DNA from: Neoechinorhynchus agilis
Lineage: Eukaryota; Acanthocephala
Assembly: GCA_051530055.1 (NCBI GenBank)
Contig: CM121341.1
Coordinates: 17,484,001-17,548,000 of the forward strand
Reading direction: 5' to 3'
DNA length: 64,000 bases
Shown: positions 32,304-43,609 of the stretch, in pieces
How the letters are laid out: each line of letters starts with the position of its first letter
Position numbering within the stretch: position 1 is the stretch's first letter
Program-made: the position numbers and the translations under genes
Notes under the pieces: model-generated
What the model was told of the DNA's origin: nothing
The model's database searches: none
Seen by the model: the letters and a program-made list of their open reading frames with translations, nothing else

Positions 32304-32702
32304 AGAGATCCTGGAGCAGAGTGAGTGCCGAGCTGCCAAGTGCTCCATGCGTCTCTACTCCGAAAGGGACAAAATAGTGGGCCCTTGCTAAATCATTTTA
32401 TTTTCGTACCTTCCGCCCTTCCTTCCACTGCAGTGGCTGCACCTCCAGCGATTTTGAGAGAGTAGGGAAAGTTGCTTACTGCGAGGGTGTCCACACATGT
32501 GGCGTCCCAGAGAAGGCATTGCCCTCGCGCCACGGAAAGACTGAAATTCCGTCAGGTCGACGACCGTCTAGTCGACAAAGATGGGCAGGTTCCAAGATGT
32601 TGGGGAAGTTCGCCGTTCTCATCGTTCGAGAAATTACGCTATTGATCTCAGAATGGCGTGAGAACCTTCCTCCTTACTTTCGGCAAACGAGACCGTGTCG
32701 CC
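32304..32702 (-). mobile_element. REL-endonuclease LINE fragment (endonuclease region)
   Basis: Reverse complement of the region around GRRPDGISVFPW and the WDATCVDTL motif, closest to the copy at 12.0-13.2 kb. It lacks both ends. It is joined at 32,703 to an N-terminal fragment in the opposite orientation. Confidence 0.8.
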
Positions 32703-33362
32703 AGAAAGCAACAGCCAAAGCGTTGTTAAACAAAAAATTTCAAGCAACGAAAAACTCAATTTGAAAAGCGCGCTGCATATTCATAAATTCAAGGACCGAC
32801 GACCACATAATAGCCGACAATCAATGCAACCGCCAGAAAATTCTGATAATTCGAAGGCTCAGTTCTCAAAAAAGATCTCGACTGAAAATAGGCAGCGAAC
32901 GGCGTTCATATCACCTAAAATAGACGCTACTGACGCAGACACCTTGAACGCGCAACTTATCGATCAAGCTCAACATGAGAAGACCAATGCTGCCGGGCTC
33001 CTACGCGTCTCTACTGATGTGTGTTCGGTTTGCGGTAAGTCTTTTAAATTAACCAATTTGGGTTTTTTTGCCCATAGTCTTTGGGGATCTTCGCTGAAGC
33101 GGGTCTAATTCTACGCCACAATCAACCGATCCATTTATGCCTGGGACCTCTCAGATCACCACTGACTGTTTCGATACCCGATATCGTGGGGGCTCTGCCC
33201 AAGAACGTCATAAAACGGATCCCAAAGGGCGCACGATATCAGGTCGCCAAAGCATTAAAGGGATTGCTCAACAATTGCCTCCAAAAGAACTGTGCACCAT
33301 CATGAACACTTCTATTCGCATTCCCGCGCTTAGTCCTTTGCACCAGTGGTGATTCTGGGCGT
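32703..33362 (+). mobile_element. REL-endonuclease LINE, 5' fragment with N-terminal Cys motif
   Basis: The plus strand encodes the N-terminal part: LLRVSTDVCSVCGKSF (the CxxC finger), then after a frame change near 33,060-33,085 NVIKRIPKGARYQVAKA, matching KHIPKGARTQVA of the long copy. It ends at about 33,360 with the RIPALSPLHQW-like remnant of the AFPRLVL segment. Confidence 0.75.
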
Positions 33363-33605
33363 CGTTGACATCAACAATCAAGAAAAGGGTGGTCTCCCTC
33401 AAACAGATATTTAACAATTTCGATTAATTTATCCTGATCTCCGTCTAAGTTTTTACCAAAACTTTTTAAAAGTACTGGCAAATTATGAGACGTGCATGAT
33501 TTTTACTAATGAAATAAGAAAATAGCTATAAATTTCGTCTGGTGTCAAATAAAGGAAACAAAAGCACGTTTATAAATTTTTCTGCGTTGTTATTCGGCTT
33601 CTTCA
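33363..33605 (-). repeat. Reversed fragment of the ~200-bp tandem repeat
   Basis: The reverse complement contains the GAAAATAGC/TTCTTATTTCATTAGT, TTGCCAGT and CGGAGATCAGGATAAAT blocks of the array at 5.3-11.6 kb. A single unit between LINE copies. Confidence 0.7.
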
Positions 33606-34810
33606 CGAATTGCTGGCTGCGAGCGTGCCCACGAACTTGGCGTCACAGAGAAGGCATTTTCCTTCTCGCCACGGGAATACTGTGACACCGTCCGGTCTAC
33701 GGCCATCGAGTCGGCAGAGATTGCTCGGCTGTAGGTTGTTGGGCGCATTCACAGTATTCAGGGCACGGTTAAGAATTGCGTTTACCTTGGCGTGTCGTGA
33801 GTACCTTCCGCCTGATTGCCGACAAACGAGACCATGGCGTCCCGATTTTTTCATCGGTCGCTCCGCAACGACAGCGATGAGATGTACACATCGGTATCCC
33901 AAGTCTCAGGGACACTGCAATCCTTACTGTCTCGTCGGAGAGAAGGGTACCCACAGAAGCGATTTGGATAGCGTTGAGCCAATCATTCGATTCTCTTGTA
34001 GAGACGAGTTATGAATTCTTGGGTGAGTCCCAAACTGATTGTTTACAACCATTAAAGGGTATCTGCTCTCTGCCTGAATCTCCACACCAGAGTAAGCGCC
34101 CCCACGAAATCTTCTTCCAAAGTGTAATTCTCGCCAAGAACGGATTAAAATATTTTGCTGCTTGGTTCTTTCGATCTTAAATTAGTTGGCAGAGAAATAT
34201 CGGCTGCTTTTCGGATACCCAAACAGCTAGACGACACAGGCAAGGACGCTTATCGCCAGGCCTCGTCCGACAGCTGAGTATTTTAAATTTTCTCGAGAGA
34301 GGCTTTCACTGTCTTCTAATTTTGCCAGCTTATGGGCGTTCTTGATCAGGAACAGAACCTCGTGTGAAGATAATGCATCAACTCATTCGCACAGCACTGA
34401 AAGTTGCGGTCGAAGATTGGCAATCTCTGCTTCAACTTTAGAAGCAAAAATGCAGCTTCCTTGAAGACTCAACTGGTCTAGAGTGATCAATTCTATCCCG
34501 GAGGCAAGGTTCACCTTATCTTCCACGTTCATCACTAAAATCTCGCATTTCGCAGCATCCAATTCAATGTCAATTTTCGCCGTCTCCCTCGCGAGTGTCT
34601 CCAAATCGCGCATTACAACAGAAGGAATACCTCCGAGCGTGGCATCGTCCACGTACCAGCTGTTAAAGCTGGACTGGAGAGAGTGCGCGACGGGATTGAC
34701 TGCGAGTGAGAAAGCGATCGGTCCCATTTGATCCCCCTTGCTGAACTCCTCTTTCTGACCACAAAACGTGGTTATTGAACAACAAGTGTTAAAGATAAAA
34801 ATCCATGATT

Positions 34811-34998
34811 ATGTGGAAGTGGGGAAAAATTTTATATCAAAGAATCACTTTAATTGAAATATTTCGTCCGATCACACTGGACTTCTTCAGTCAATTATTG
34901 TTAAAGTATTTTATTCGCACTAGCCCAGTGTGATTGAACGAAATATTTCATTTACAGTGATTCTTTGATATAAAAATTTTCCCCACCTCCACATACAA
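34811..34998. repeat. Foldback element nested in a LINE
   Basis: Arms of about 65 bp: ATGTGGAAGTGGGGAAAA through GAAATATTTCGT, mirrored by ACGAAATATTTCATTTAC through TTTTCCCCACCTCCACAT. The loop contains CACACTGGACTTCTTCAG, a Penelope-like terminal motif. It splits the LINE between GVQQGDP-type and HTPLLYN-type coding. Confidence 0.8.
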
Positions 34999-35589
34999 CG
35001 GGGGTGTTGAAATCCCATAGGCATTCGTGCTAGATCTCTAACTACTTCGAGCAAATCTGCTCGGTGAACTGTGTTGAATGCATTTTTGAAATCACATTTC
35101 AAGATCACGTGCGGCTTTAAGTTTCCAGTGATGAACGTACGGAGTGAATGAACAATCGCCTCTGTTCCAAAAGGAATACAGCAGCCTAACTGAGTAGGGC
35201 GAAGCAGCATCGCTACTATTCCGCGAGCTTTCGGAATCAACCTTCCCCCTGCAAATTGGTCGATTAGGCATGCCAATGCATCTTAAATGGACTGGGAAGC
35301 GTAACCTACTGAAAAAGAAGTCATATCCTTTAGGTATTGGGGAAGCAGCCCATCAAGCCCTTGAGCTGATCCGTTAGCAATAGAGCAGATTACCATCTTC
35401 AATTCTGATTTCGATGATAAAACATAAGGGATCGTATCGAAGGAAGAGGATACTTCGAAATACTGCCGACCGCCGTCACTAGGATATTTGGAACGAAGAG
35501 CTCGTAAAGTTTCTTCGTTATCTTTGGCGAGACTGTCCATTGATGATAAAACGCGAACTGCTCCTCTGAAATCTAAGGCCAAGCCAGGA

Positions 35590-35755
35590 AATACAAGAGC
35601 TGGTGCCTTCCTGCGCCAAAACATTGGCCTAGCGATCCATAGAGGAAACACAGTGAGTGTGGTCGCAACTACTGTGGGGAGAGCGATGCCTCTTCTTCGT
35701 GGACGGTGGTGAATGTTGAAACGTTGTTGTTGTGTGTGTAAACGAAATAGTTGCT
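35590..35755 (+). mobile_element. 5'-truncated LINE copy (3' end only), nested
   Basis: The plus strand encodes AGAFLRQNIGLAIHRGN, then the 3' tail GTTGTTGTGTGTGTAAACG, as at 4.97 kb. It lies between two reverse-strand parts of an older LINE and is thus a later insertion truncated to its last ~165 bp. Confidence 0.7.
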
Positions 35756-35985
35756 TTCAAAAACGAGAACTTATTCGCTCATTTATTTTTGTGGTCAAAG
35801 ATCCCTCAGAAACATCACTAGCGGAAAACACTAGTCTAGGGAACGCAAAGAGACGCATCCACGACAACTCTGAGTTAGTTTCGATGCAATCTGTCAATAT
35901 AGAGGTGAATCTCTGCGACCTGATATCGCGCGCACCTCGGGATTCTTTTCGGAATGTTCCTGGGCAGAACTCGCGCAGGTGTCGT

Positions 35986-37800
35986 CGGTGTGCTTTATTT
36001 TAGATGATCGCAATCACGCGTCAAACATTTAATTTAAAAAGTACCATATAAGTCAATACTTAAATCGTTTAAAATAAATGCTCCTACCACATCCATATTC
36101 GTGATTTCCACACTCCAGCAACCTCTTGGATCCTCCAGCCAATGAAGAACAGATGTAAGTGTCCGATTGTTAAAGCCATCTGATTGGTCACTATCAAAAT
36201 CGCGATAATTGACAAAACTGACTGGATGTCCTTGAGGCGACGAAATTATAATATTCAAATTTCCACGTCGACCGGGTCTTTCAGGATCTGGTAAAATGTC
36301 AATTTGAAGTTCCACATGTTCTAGTCTCGTTATTGCTGAATTCGTATAATTACAGGCAGTTGTACACGTCTTAAATTTCATCATCTTAATAGGTCCAATC
36401 TTACTGCGTTTTATATTATTGAATGAAATGCGACAAGTTCGGAGATCGAACAGTTTCTCGGCTCTCATAAATTTTGCCCCACGTATAAACATTTCGGCGT
36501 CCAGGACACCGAATCCAAACACATCACTAACCCAAAGTCCTGCCCCATTTTTCCACCAGAGGCCGTCTGAATTCCAAGCGGCACCTGTAGGTAATTTCGG
36601 ACGTGAAGAGAAAACAATCAGATTTTGGATTTGTCTAGAGCTAAGTTTAGGATTAGCTTCTAGTCCCAATCCAATTATAGCTGCAACGCTTGGTGCAGCA
36701 GATGACCATCCAACAAAGTCAACTCGGCATCCAGATTTCCGATCTCCGCTAACAATACTAAGTGGTCCGGTATCGGCAATCAAAACACTTGTCATGGCGG
36801 AAGCACACCTTTCAACCGAGAATGTTTTTGAATTTGTTTTCGATATGCCCGCTACTCCAATTGTGTGTCTTGAGTTCACAAGATCGTTACAGGAATTTGA
36901 TAAAACTACAAATGATGATCCTTTTCCATTTCGACCAAAGGTTGTACCATCAGCCAGAAACAATCTCTCGGAGGTACTTAATCGTTTTGAAGAATCTTTA
37001 ATTGGGTTAACTTTTACTGAGATGCTGAACACATCGATTGAAGAGTTTAAAATGCAATATTGCAGCTAACGGAGAAAGTGAGTGTGATTTATAATGGGTG
37101 AAAGTATTTCTTAAGAGACAACAAACTTTAAAAATGCGTCATTTCTTGGATTCTATCAAGATGTTCAAACAGCAACAATAATAAAATAAGATTTAATGCT
37201 AAAATCCCAAAAAAGATATCATTGTGAGGTGTGCAATATTGCAGTTGTAAGGAATTGAAATTTTTTAGTTTTGAGTTGTTATAAAAGAACCTGTAGTTCA
37301 GCATGTTGATGCTGCGTGTGACTAAGCGAGCGTTATAAGCGAGGCCCAGTCCACAAAAGTTGTTATTCTGACCATGCTTCCCATCATCTAACCACGCCGT
37401 ACCACGGGAGACGATAAAGTATTTGGAATCTTGGTTACTGAATGACTTAAAAGTCATCACACTATCCATTATCTCAGGAATACCTTCTTCGAGCGTATTA
37501 TCGACTATACAAAGCGTAACACCTTTTCCGGAGTAAGTTTTCATCAAGCTCAAGTCCATGTTGTTGGAGTAATTCATTGTTCCATCGATGCACGAACGGC
37601 ATTCCACAATACTCAGGATGCTTAAAAGGAAAAGAATCATAGTAAAGCAAAAAGTATTTCAGCATTCTCTAAGCAACGTACATTTTTTTCGAAAAGGGCA
37701 TCGGTGAATCATCCCACAGCACTGTTGAGATTTAAGAATGTGAGATTTTAATAGACGACGCGAAGTAGGGTAATTCTGGTTAGTCAAAAACATTTGAAAA
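35986..37800 (-). repeat. 1.8-kb segmental duplication (convertase-like gene), copy 2
   Basis: Pairs with 13,284-15,090, with a few percent difference by eye. The left border coincides with the end of a LINE remnant at 35,985. Confidence 0.9.
36034..37640 (-). CDS. Proprotein convertase-like S8 protease homologue without prodomain (paralogue 2)
   Basis: Same layout as the gene at 13.3 kb: signal peptide (MILFLLSILSIVEC), short lead, IVDNTLEEGIPEIMD (Asp kept), DDGKHGQNNNFCGLGLAYNAR (His followed by Gly as in active enzymes, then a ~12-residue gap relative to furin's RHGTRCAGEVAAVANN), FVVLSNS, GWSSAAPSVAA (Ser kept, Thr replaced by Trp) and the complete P domain. It keeps more family-typical residues than paralogue 1 in the His loop (KHG versus KHD; AYNAR versus ANNAR). 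The two coding blocks (37,640 to about 37,232; about 37,052 to 36,034) are again separated by ~180 bp bounded by GCAATATTGCA repeats. Substitutions without frame loss suggest both copies have been under some constraint. Proteolytic activity is doubtful; a secreted decoy or binding role is possible. Confidence 0.75.
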
Positions 37801-38040
37801 TGATGAGTCGATAATCACTCTAATATTTTTAATTGTATTCAAAAAACCGGGGCAGACTTGCTATAAGTTATTCTCTATTCTTTGGAACCCAACAATTTAT
37901 CAAATCCTTTAGATAACCCCAAGTCTATCCCGAACTTACAAGCAAAAATTTACAAGCAATCGACATGTCAACGATTCCACCGCCATCCCCTCGCTCCACT
38001 TGAGACTTAACCATCTCACCAAACCACGATTCGCCGCATG

Positions 38041-38692
38041 TCGAACCGCCCAAGCCCGAAGCTGCTGACGCCGGCCCCTAGACGTGCCACCTGTTAATCA
38101 CGAGAAGACCGACGCTGCAAATTCACAAAATCAACTTTGGTCCGAACAACCTGCAGAGAGCAAGCGGCAAACGGAAATTTCAAGTACTCTAGGAGGTGAG
38201 GCCAATGCTGCCCGATATGCGAGGGTCTCAACACATAATTGCGCGGTCTGTGACAAGCAGATCAAAATTACGACAGGGGGAGAATTTTGGACTTACGGCC
38301 CAAGGGATTCCCGATGTATTGGTTTCGGCCTTCTGCTGGCAAGTTCTGCTCTTCAGCTCAATGAACCTCATCAGAACATCCACAACATCGTACATTGCAC
38401 CCCTTCGTTGCTGGAGATCGTGCGCTGCCCAGAAACATCCTGAAGCGGATCCCGAGGAGCGCTCGATTTCAGGTAGCGAAGAGGTATTCAGCCCTGCTGA
38501 ACGACTGTCTCGAGACAAATACCGAAATATTTTGGACACGCCCTTTCGCATTTCCGAGACTGGTACTTTGTGCTGGAGTACCATCTGACGAGTCCCTTGT
38601 TACCCTCATCAAAAATAGGGTGTCCTCCTTCGACAACTCGTTTGGAGAGGTCCTACGCAAAGCTCGCGTTTTTAGATCGATCTCAGCATGAA
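38041..38692 (+). mobile_element. REL-endonuclease LINE, 5' fragment
   Basis: GC-richer start followed by MPPVNHEKTDAA, the Cys finger VSTHNCAVCDKQIKI with GPRDSRCIGFG, then after a frame change LPRNILKRIPRSARFQVAK and PFAFPRLVLCAGVPSD in one frame. This copy shows that the N-terminal and RT parts belong to a single ORF. It stops at 38,692, well before the RT core. The preceding 37,801-38,040 is probably its 5' leader but shows no motif. Confidence 0.75.
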
Positions 38693-38869
38693 TGTGGTTG
38701 TAATGGAAAAGTTCTGGATGACAAGAATTAGTTCGCATATTCCGGAGATGTAATCGGGAGTTCGCATAGCCGCCATTTTGTTACCAGCTTTCTTTCATGA
38801 GTCGAACCACTTTCCCGATGATCTGCATATAAAAAAGATGAGTGTGGAGTGAGCGAGAAGGACTAACCG

Positions 38870-39240
38870 GGTGCTGATACCAAGTGGCTTCAATGGTTGG
38901 TCTGAGTTTCTTCGCAGTGCATTAACTGATAAGACCATTTCTTAGAATAGCTGAGAAGTGGAAGGCGATGAATTCTAAATCGGGGCTTTGCCGAGAGCCT
39001 ATAAAAGATGGAAGGTAGGGTAGTGATTGTCGTACGAAAATTGAGACACTCCCTCCTGGATGATCTTCGCGGTATATATGGAAAGAAGAGTTCTTGGGAA
39101 GGATGACTGGGTTGCTGTTGATGGGGTAAGCCATGTTTATGTTAATATGATTATGTCAACTTTTGATTTAGATGAAACGAGTAAAATTTCATCTAGTTTA
39201 AGAGGGAGGCTTCGGGTGTTTGAGTTGATTACGATGGGGA
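38870..39240 (-). mobile_element. APE-type LINE fragment (start of endonuclease)
   Basis: The reverse strand reads KLDEILLVSSKSKVDIIILT, TWLT (the IILTETWL motif with a stop), then REDHPGGSVSIFVRQSL and DLEFIAFHFSAILRNGL in a second frame. These are successive blocks of an APE-like LINE endonuclease. Same family as 17,046-17,245. Confidence 0.65.
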
Positions 39241-39479
39241 AGGGAATTTTGGATTTGGGTGCATTTGATGGTGGAAATGAAAGCGATTGAGGTTGCTTTG
39301 GTCGTCATGAGTGATAAATTAAGGGAGGAAGCGATACAAGTTGTCGATCTACAAGAATTAATTATCTCAAAGAGAGAAGTCCAGGAGTGAGTCGAAAATT
39401 TGTGTTGGAACGATGATTGACAGTGTAAGGAACGAACTTTGATTTGAGAATTGGTGTGAATCAGCCACATTTGTGTAGG

Positions 39480-39740
39480 GGCTGAGTTATAATTTTTTAC
39501 TTGTTTTGGGAGAAAGAGGGTGTTTAATGTGGAAGGACGATGTGATTATCGAGTTCGCGAAGGAAACATTTAGAGGAAGATGAGTAAGTGTCGATGTTAG
39601 TGAATACTTTGTCGAGGTGAGCGTCAAGATGTGTTGGGAAGTCAGTTAGTTGACGCAACTCTGAAACGGTTGACAGAGGAAATAGCTCATTGAAGTCCCC
39701 TGCATTTATAAGAGGCTCACTTCAACTGAGAGTAGCACTC
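39480..39740 (-). mobile_element. APE-type LINE fragment (later endonuclease block)
   Basis: The reverse strand reads LLINAGDFNELFPLS, LRQLTDFPTHLDAHLDKVFTN, matching the GDFN and LxQl...PTr...lDliftN blocks of LINE endonucleases. It precedes the 38.87-39.24 fragment on the reverse strand, opposite to domain order, so these are two separate copies in tandem. Confidence 0.65.
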
Positions 39741-40800
39741 AAATTTCCGTCTGTAGGGATTGTACACCTAATTGTGGCAGGGTTTTGTTGTTGATGGTTG
39801 CTGTCGTTTAATAATACGAGGGCCTTGTTTAAAATATAAAGACTGAACGTGAGTTCCATACTTGGGTTGTCTCGGCGGCCTCGGTAGTCTTCTCATGCTT
39901 TCGCAACATTTGCCCAATAAAGTTTGAGGATTTAAAGGATTGCATTTTCTCTCGTCATGTCCGTGTTCACATGTTGTCTCTTCGCCGTGCTCACATACAA
40001 GATTTTTGCTTTATATAGTGTAGATAATTAATTTTTCGTAATGATAAAGAAATATAGATGGTTTCGTATGGGCGACGTATAATGACGAAATATTGCAAAT
40101 TTTGGCATAACTATGCAGTTTCAGCACTATTTGCCCACTTTAAAATTGGGAACTATTATTTCATTTATTTCCTCTTCTCGCGAATCCCACTTCTTTTAGT
40201 GTTGGGAGAAAGAATGCGAACAAATTTTCGGTGTTCGTCAATAACGGGTAAACTTGCGGTTCCCTCTGAACTATTTTAGTGCTCAACAAAATTATTTCTT
40301 ATTATAATGCTCAAATAAGTTAACTATCCCATGGCCATCACCATAAGTCCCATTTTTGTTTCCTTCCTGGTAGATTCAGTTTGCGCTGTAGTTTCTCTTA
40401 TTACAGGTGAAACAAGAAAATGATAACGAAGCAATGATGGACGAGGTGAAGGAAAAATTGAAGATGAGAGCTAAGATTATTCGCCGAAGAAGATGGAGAT
40501 TTTAAGGTTTACGCTCCTGTACTGGGACAGCGTATGGAATGGCAGCGGGTGACAATAAGTCTTATTAGCATTTCGTCAATCAACAAAAGTACTAACGCGG
40601 GAAAATCTAAAAATGTAACTTGGGACCGGATATTGGAATCGACGGAAAAGCTATTTGGTTTATTTGAACATGAGGTAACCGTTAGATACAAATGTGGAAC
40701 AATTAAACTGAAGATCGAGCGATCATGTGCTGATTGTCTTTTGGTAATTTTGCAACACTGGATTTAAATTCACTAATGATATTTATTGTAAATGTCATGA
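39741..40800. other. Intergenic stretch with a possible last exon and a small ORF
   Basis: AT-rich. A good acceptor (GTTTCTCTTATTACAG) ends at 40,406. It is followed by an open frame VKQENDNEAMMDEVKEKLK ending IIRRRRWRF and a stop at 40,505, which looks like a 3' exon. A separate 77-codon ORF runs 40,534-40,767 (MEWQRVTISLISISSINK start). Neither has a recognised family, and no upstream exon was found. Confidence 0.25.
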
Positions 40801-41430
40801 AATCATTCACACCACCGCTCTGGATCACTCAGCTGCCGTCCTGGTGTAACGGTCGAAAGGACGGATGCAGTGTTCCCTCGTTGCACAGCCAGACTTTTGT
40901 TTTGTCCTGATCTCGGATCGCCAATGATTCGTCTCAATCTCTTAGACAATTACTTGACCAGGTGCTTCGCCGCCGTAGCAAACAACCCGAGCGTCAATGA
41001 TTTCGACCCAGGTCCCTGTATTTTGTCCTTTTGCGTTCCTCAGCGGCAGTTGCTTCTCCCACTGGTTTAATGGTGGCGAATTCTATGTTGCTGACTGCGA
41101 GCGTGCCCACGAACGTGGCGTCCCAGAGAAGGCATTTTCCTTCTCGCGGCGGGGATCTACGGCCATCGAGTCGGCAAAGAATGACCGGCTCTAGGATGTT
41201 GAGCGCATTAACTGTATTCAGTTCACGGGCTAAGGCCATCAGACGAGACCATGGCGTCCCGATGGTTCCACGGTCTGGGATGTGCACATCGGTACCCCAA
41301 GTCTCAGGGACACTGCAATCCTTACTGTCTCGTCGGAGAGAAGGATACCCGCAGAAGCGAATGGGATAGCGCTGAGCCAAGCAGCCCATTCTCTTGTGGA
41401 GACTGCCGCCAATCGAGTTCGGTTCACCCA
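40801..41430 (-). mobile_element. REL-endonuclease LINE, 3' fragment
   Basis: Same 3' end as the copy at 15,547 (CATTCACACCACCGCTCTGG). Reverse-strand pieces: CLLWDATFVGTLAVSNIEF and SLRLGVPMCTS. Internally shortened in the RPD region. Its 5' border is a foldback element at 41,433. Confidence 0.8.
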
Positions 41431-41432
41431 GA

Positions 41433-41548
41433 TAATTCCGACATTATCAAGGTTTTTCATTCTTTGTAAGTTTTTTATACTGTCGCTTTCACAAGTTGAA
41501 AAACTTACAAGCAATGGCAAACCTTGGAGAAATGTCGGAATTATCCAA
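41433..41548. repeat. Foldback element
   Basis: Arms of about 50 bp: GATAATTCCGACATTATCAAGG through TGTAAGTTTTT, mirrored by GAAAAACTTACAAGCAATGG through GAAATGTCGGAATTATC. Different in sequence from the CCGATATTTCGG group, except for the CCGACATT-like tip. Confidence 0.7.
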
Positions 41549-41627
41549 CGAAATATCAGAAATAAATTGGTGAATTTAAATCTGTGATAGTAAAACTAAG
41601 AAAAAGAAAGTTTCGTTTACCCCGATG

Positions 41628-41818
41628 CTAATTGATTCGCTGAACTGAAGGCTGCCGCAATATTGGAAAGGTTGAAAGATCACGTAGTGCTGAATACACC
41701 CCACGAAGTGCGAAGGACAACCGTTCAGCCAGAAAATCTGACATTTGAGGCGCTTCAGGGGATAGCAATTAAGCACGAAGAAACAACAAAAGCGTACCAG
41801 GAAGGAAACAAAATATGA
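41628..41818 (+). mobile_element. Gag-like fossil fragment of an LTR retroelement
   Basis: A short stretch resembling part of a Ty3/Gypsy-type gag (LKDHVV, LTFEALQGIAIKHEE). Broken, a small fragment only, with no repeats at its ends. Family assignment weak. Confidence 0.35.
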
Positions 41819-41927
41819 CACCATCAAAAATAATAAATCTTTGTTGTACCATTGAACCAGGATGCAAGCGTGAAACATGTTGGATTTCTTCCTTTAAATT
41901 CGCCCCTAAGGGTGAATTTTATCACAA

Positions 41928-42403
41928 TTATTTCTTTCTCTTTGCTCGTTCATACAGAAAAGGATTCGGCGAAACATTCCTTTTCTCTGGTAGATACCCC
42001 TTGAAAGCCTTCACTGAATGTGTTTCGGTCAAGTCATCTGTTAAAGCCACTTTTAACTTCGTTTGCATTATCTTAATAGCAGGCACTTTATGGCGATTTT
42101 CGTCCGTATATGAACCTATACAAGTTATCTGATGAACATCCTTAACACTGGATCGGACTTGTTCGGCACAAGCGACCGCTCTACCAACCAGCGAATCAAC
42201 AGCTAACCAGATTAATACTTTTTCGTCCTCTTCTAGCTTCCGCATTGCATATTTTATTGCGGCGAATTGCGTACGTGAAGACTTTGGACTAAATTCACCG
42301 CTCTACAAGATTAGTCGCTTTACTCGATTTCCTCAAAGAAAGGGTTTCAACGTCATTTGCCTTATGATCCGGAAATTGACTGAGCCATTTAAATGTCCTC
42401 ATT
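41928..42403 (-). CDS. Alba-domain protein, RNase P/MRP subunit Rpp25-like
   Basis: Proposed exons 42,403-42,353 and 42,302-41,928 with a 50-bp intron (weak donor GTTGAA, acceptor CTTGTAG), phase 0, 141 residues. The second exon has the Alba fold sequence of Rpp25/Rpp25L: RTQFAAIKYAMRKLEEDE, LVGRAVACAEQVRSS, VHQITCIGS and KVPAIKIMQTK, with the spacing of human RPP25L (GRATGKVISCAEIVKR, LHQLT, RHVPAVWVLLS). These proteins bind the P3 arm of RNase P and RNase MRP RNA in the nucleolus and act in tRNA and rRNA maturation. The C-terminal tail is basic (YERAKRKK). The ATG lies 1 nt after TTTCAG. The first exon is less certain than the second. Confidence 0.65.
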
Positions 42404-43605
42404 CTGAAACTGAAGAAAACACAACTTAATAAAATATTAACGATTTCTGAACCATTTCAAATGGTAACGAAAATCCTAGAGCAGAAAATTTAAATGTAAA
42501 TCGTAAATTCTTTAATGTTTACTGACAAGCCGCTTATATCTACTCGGGTTATTTTCCTTTTTAAGCATACAACCAAGCCGATCTCTTGCATCAGAGTAGT
42601 TGAACCGAGGTATCCGAGGATCCGGAGAAATGTACAAAACTCGTAACCGCATGCATCAGAGTCTAAGTGATCCAAGCATAGAAAAAAAATTAACCGTTAA
42701 TCTTTAATATTTAAAGGAATTCGCTACCGATGAACAATTTTTAGTTATTTCATGAACTGTTAGATTTTGAAGTTCATAGAAAACGCATTGAAAGGGTTAT
42801 TCGGAAAACGCACTGGCTTATTCTACAAAATGTAAATTTTTCGTTGCTCAAAAAAATATTTCGAGTTTTATTCAGCTACATAAATGATGAAATGTTCAAT
42901 TGTTGCTAATCTTAAAAATTAATGCCATAGGAAAAACTCAACACATTTTTGGGTAATCAAGAACTTTCACTTTTCGACTTTTTGTTGTAAACAAAATCAA
43001 GCAGTTGATCCTACGGTTCTTCAATCAATAATAACAGAAGCGTTTGTGTTTAAAGATTGAATTGTTCATGTTTGAAGAAATTTATTAGGTCCGATATTAC
43101 GAAAGCATAATATTGTACGTCTTTATCAAGGATGCTTGTAAGCAGGATTTAACAAATTACTTCAAACTAAAACGAGAAGCTTCTTTATGGTGTAAAATTT
43201 AAAAGAATTTATTAAATCCGATATTTCGGAGGCACAAATACCTTTTTTTATTAAGGTTGCAATTTTTACGCCATAAAGAACTCTTCAAACAATAATAGAA
43301 GCGAATAATAGAAATGAAACCATTGCCGATCAGACTCAGGTCTACGTAAATCGATAAGAATAAAGTTTTAAAGATCAAGTTCAATAACAGCGACTGCAAA
43401 CAACTAAATTCCGATAATATCCCAATTGATTCTTTCTGCATAATCCATGAAAATAATGTTTCACCATTTTTGGTCACTTTTTGGATTCTTCCCAGTGTTT
43501 ATCGATGACATCAATAATACGTTGTAGTTAATAAATTTTTAGTTATTAAACGAGAGTTTGCTTACCTGAGAATGATTGAGTTTTAATGTTTGTTTCTTTT
43601 TTCAG
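42404..43605. other. Region upstream of TPST with inverted-repeat arm and foldback motifs
   Basis: 42,945-43,037 is the reverse complement of 45,572-45,690, so the TPST gene sits between the arms. Two copies of an ATTTATTARRTCCGATATT-type sequence with CACAATAT or CACAAATA follow at 43,080-43,130 and 43,200-43,260. Two reverse-strand ORFs here are not coding-like. Confidence 0.5.
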
Positions 43606-43609
43606 ATTC

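Larger units (their letters stand above)
33606..35985 (-). mobile_element. REL-endonuclease LINE, long decayed copy with two nested insertions
   Basis: Reverse-strand segments in order: LPRNIPKRIPR and LFAFPR-like text (35,985-35,756), FRGAVRVLSSMDSLAKDN to GLDGLLPQYLKDM (35,590-35,300), LKCDFKNAFNTVHRADLLE (35,110-35,040), MGPIAFSLAVNPVAHS and SWYVDDATLGGIPSVV (34,730-34,610), IRKAADISL near 34,230-34,180, and GRRPDGVTVFPWREGKCLL (33,710-33,650). Many frame breaks. It is interrupted by a foldback element (34,811-34,998) and by a short plus-strand LINE 3' end (35,590-35,755). Confidence 0.8.

Noticed and set aside
43199-43477. 92-codon reverse-strand ORF
   Set aside because: Overlaps a CCGATATTTCGG-type repeat; AT-driven hydrophobic text, no homology.
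43586-43609. Upstream ATG giving a longer TPST N-terminus
   Set aside because: The added codons are the polypyrimidine acceptor TTTCTTTTTTCAG itself; the ATG at 43,610 just after it gives a normal TPST start.
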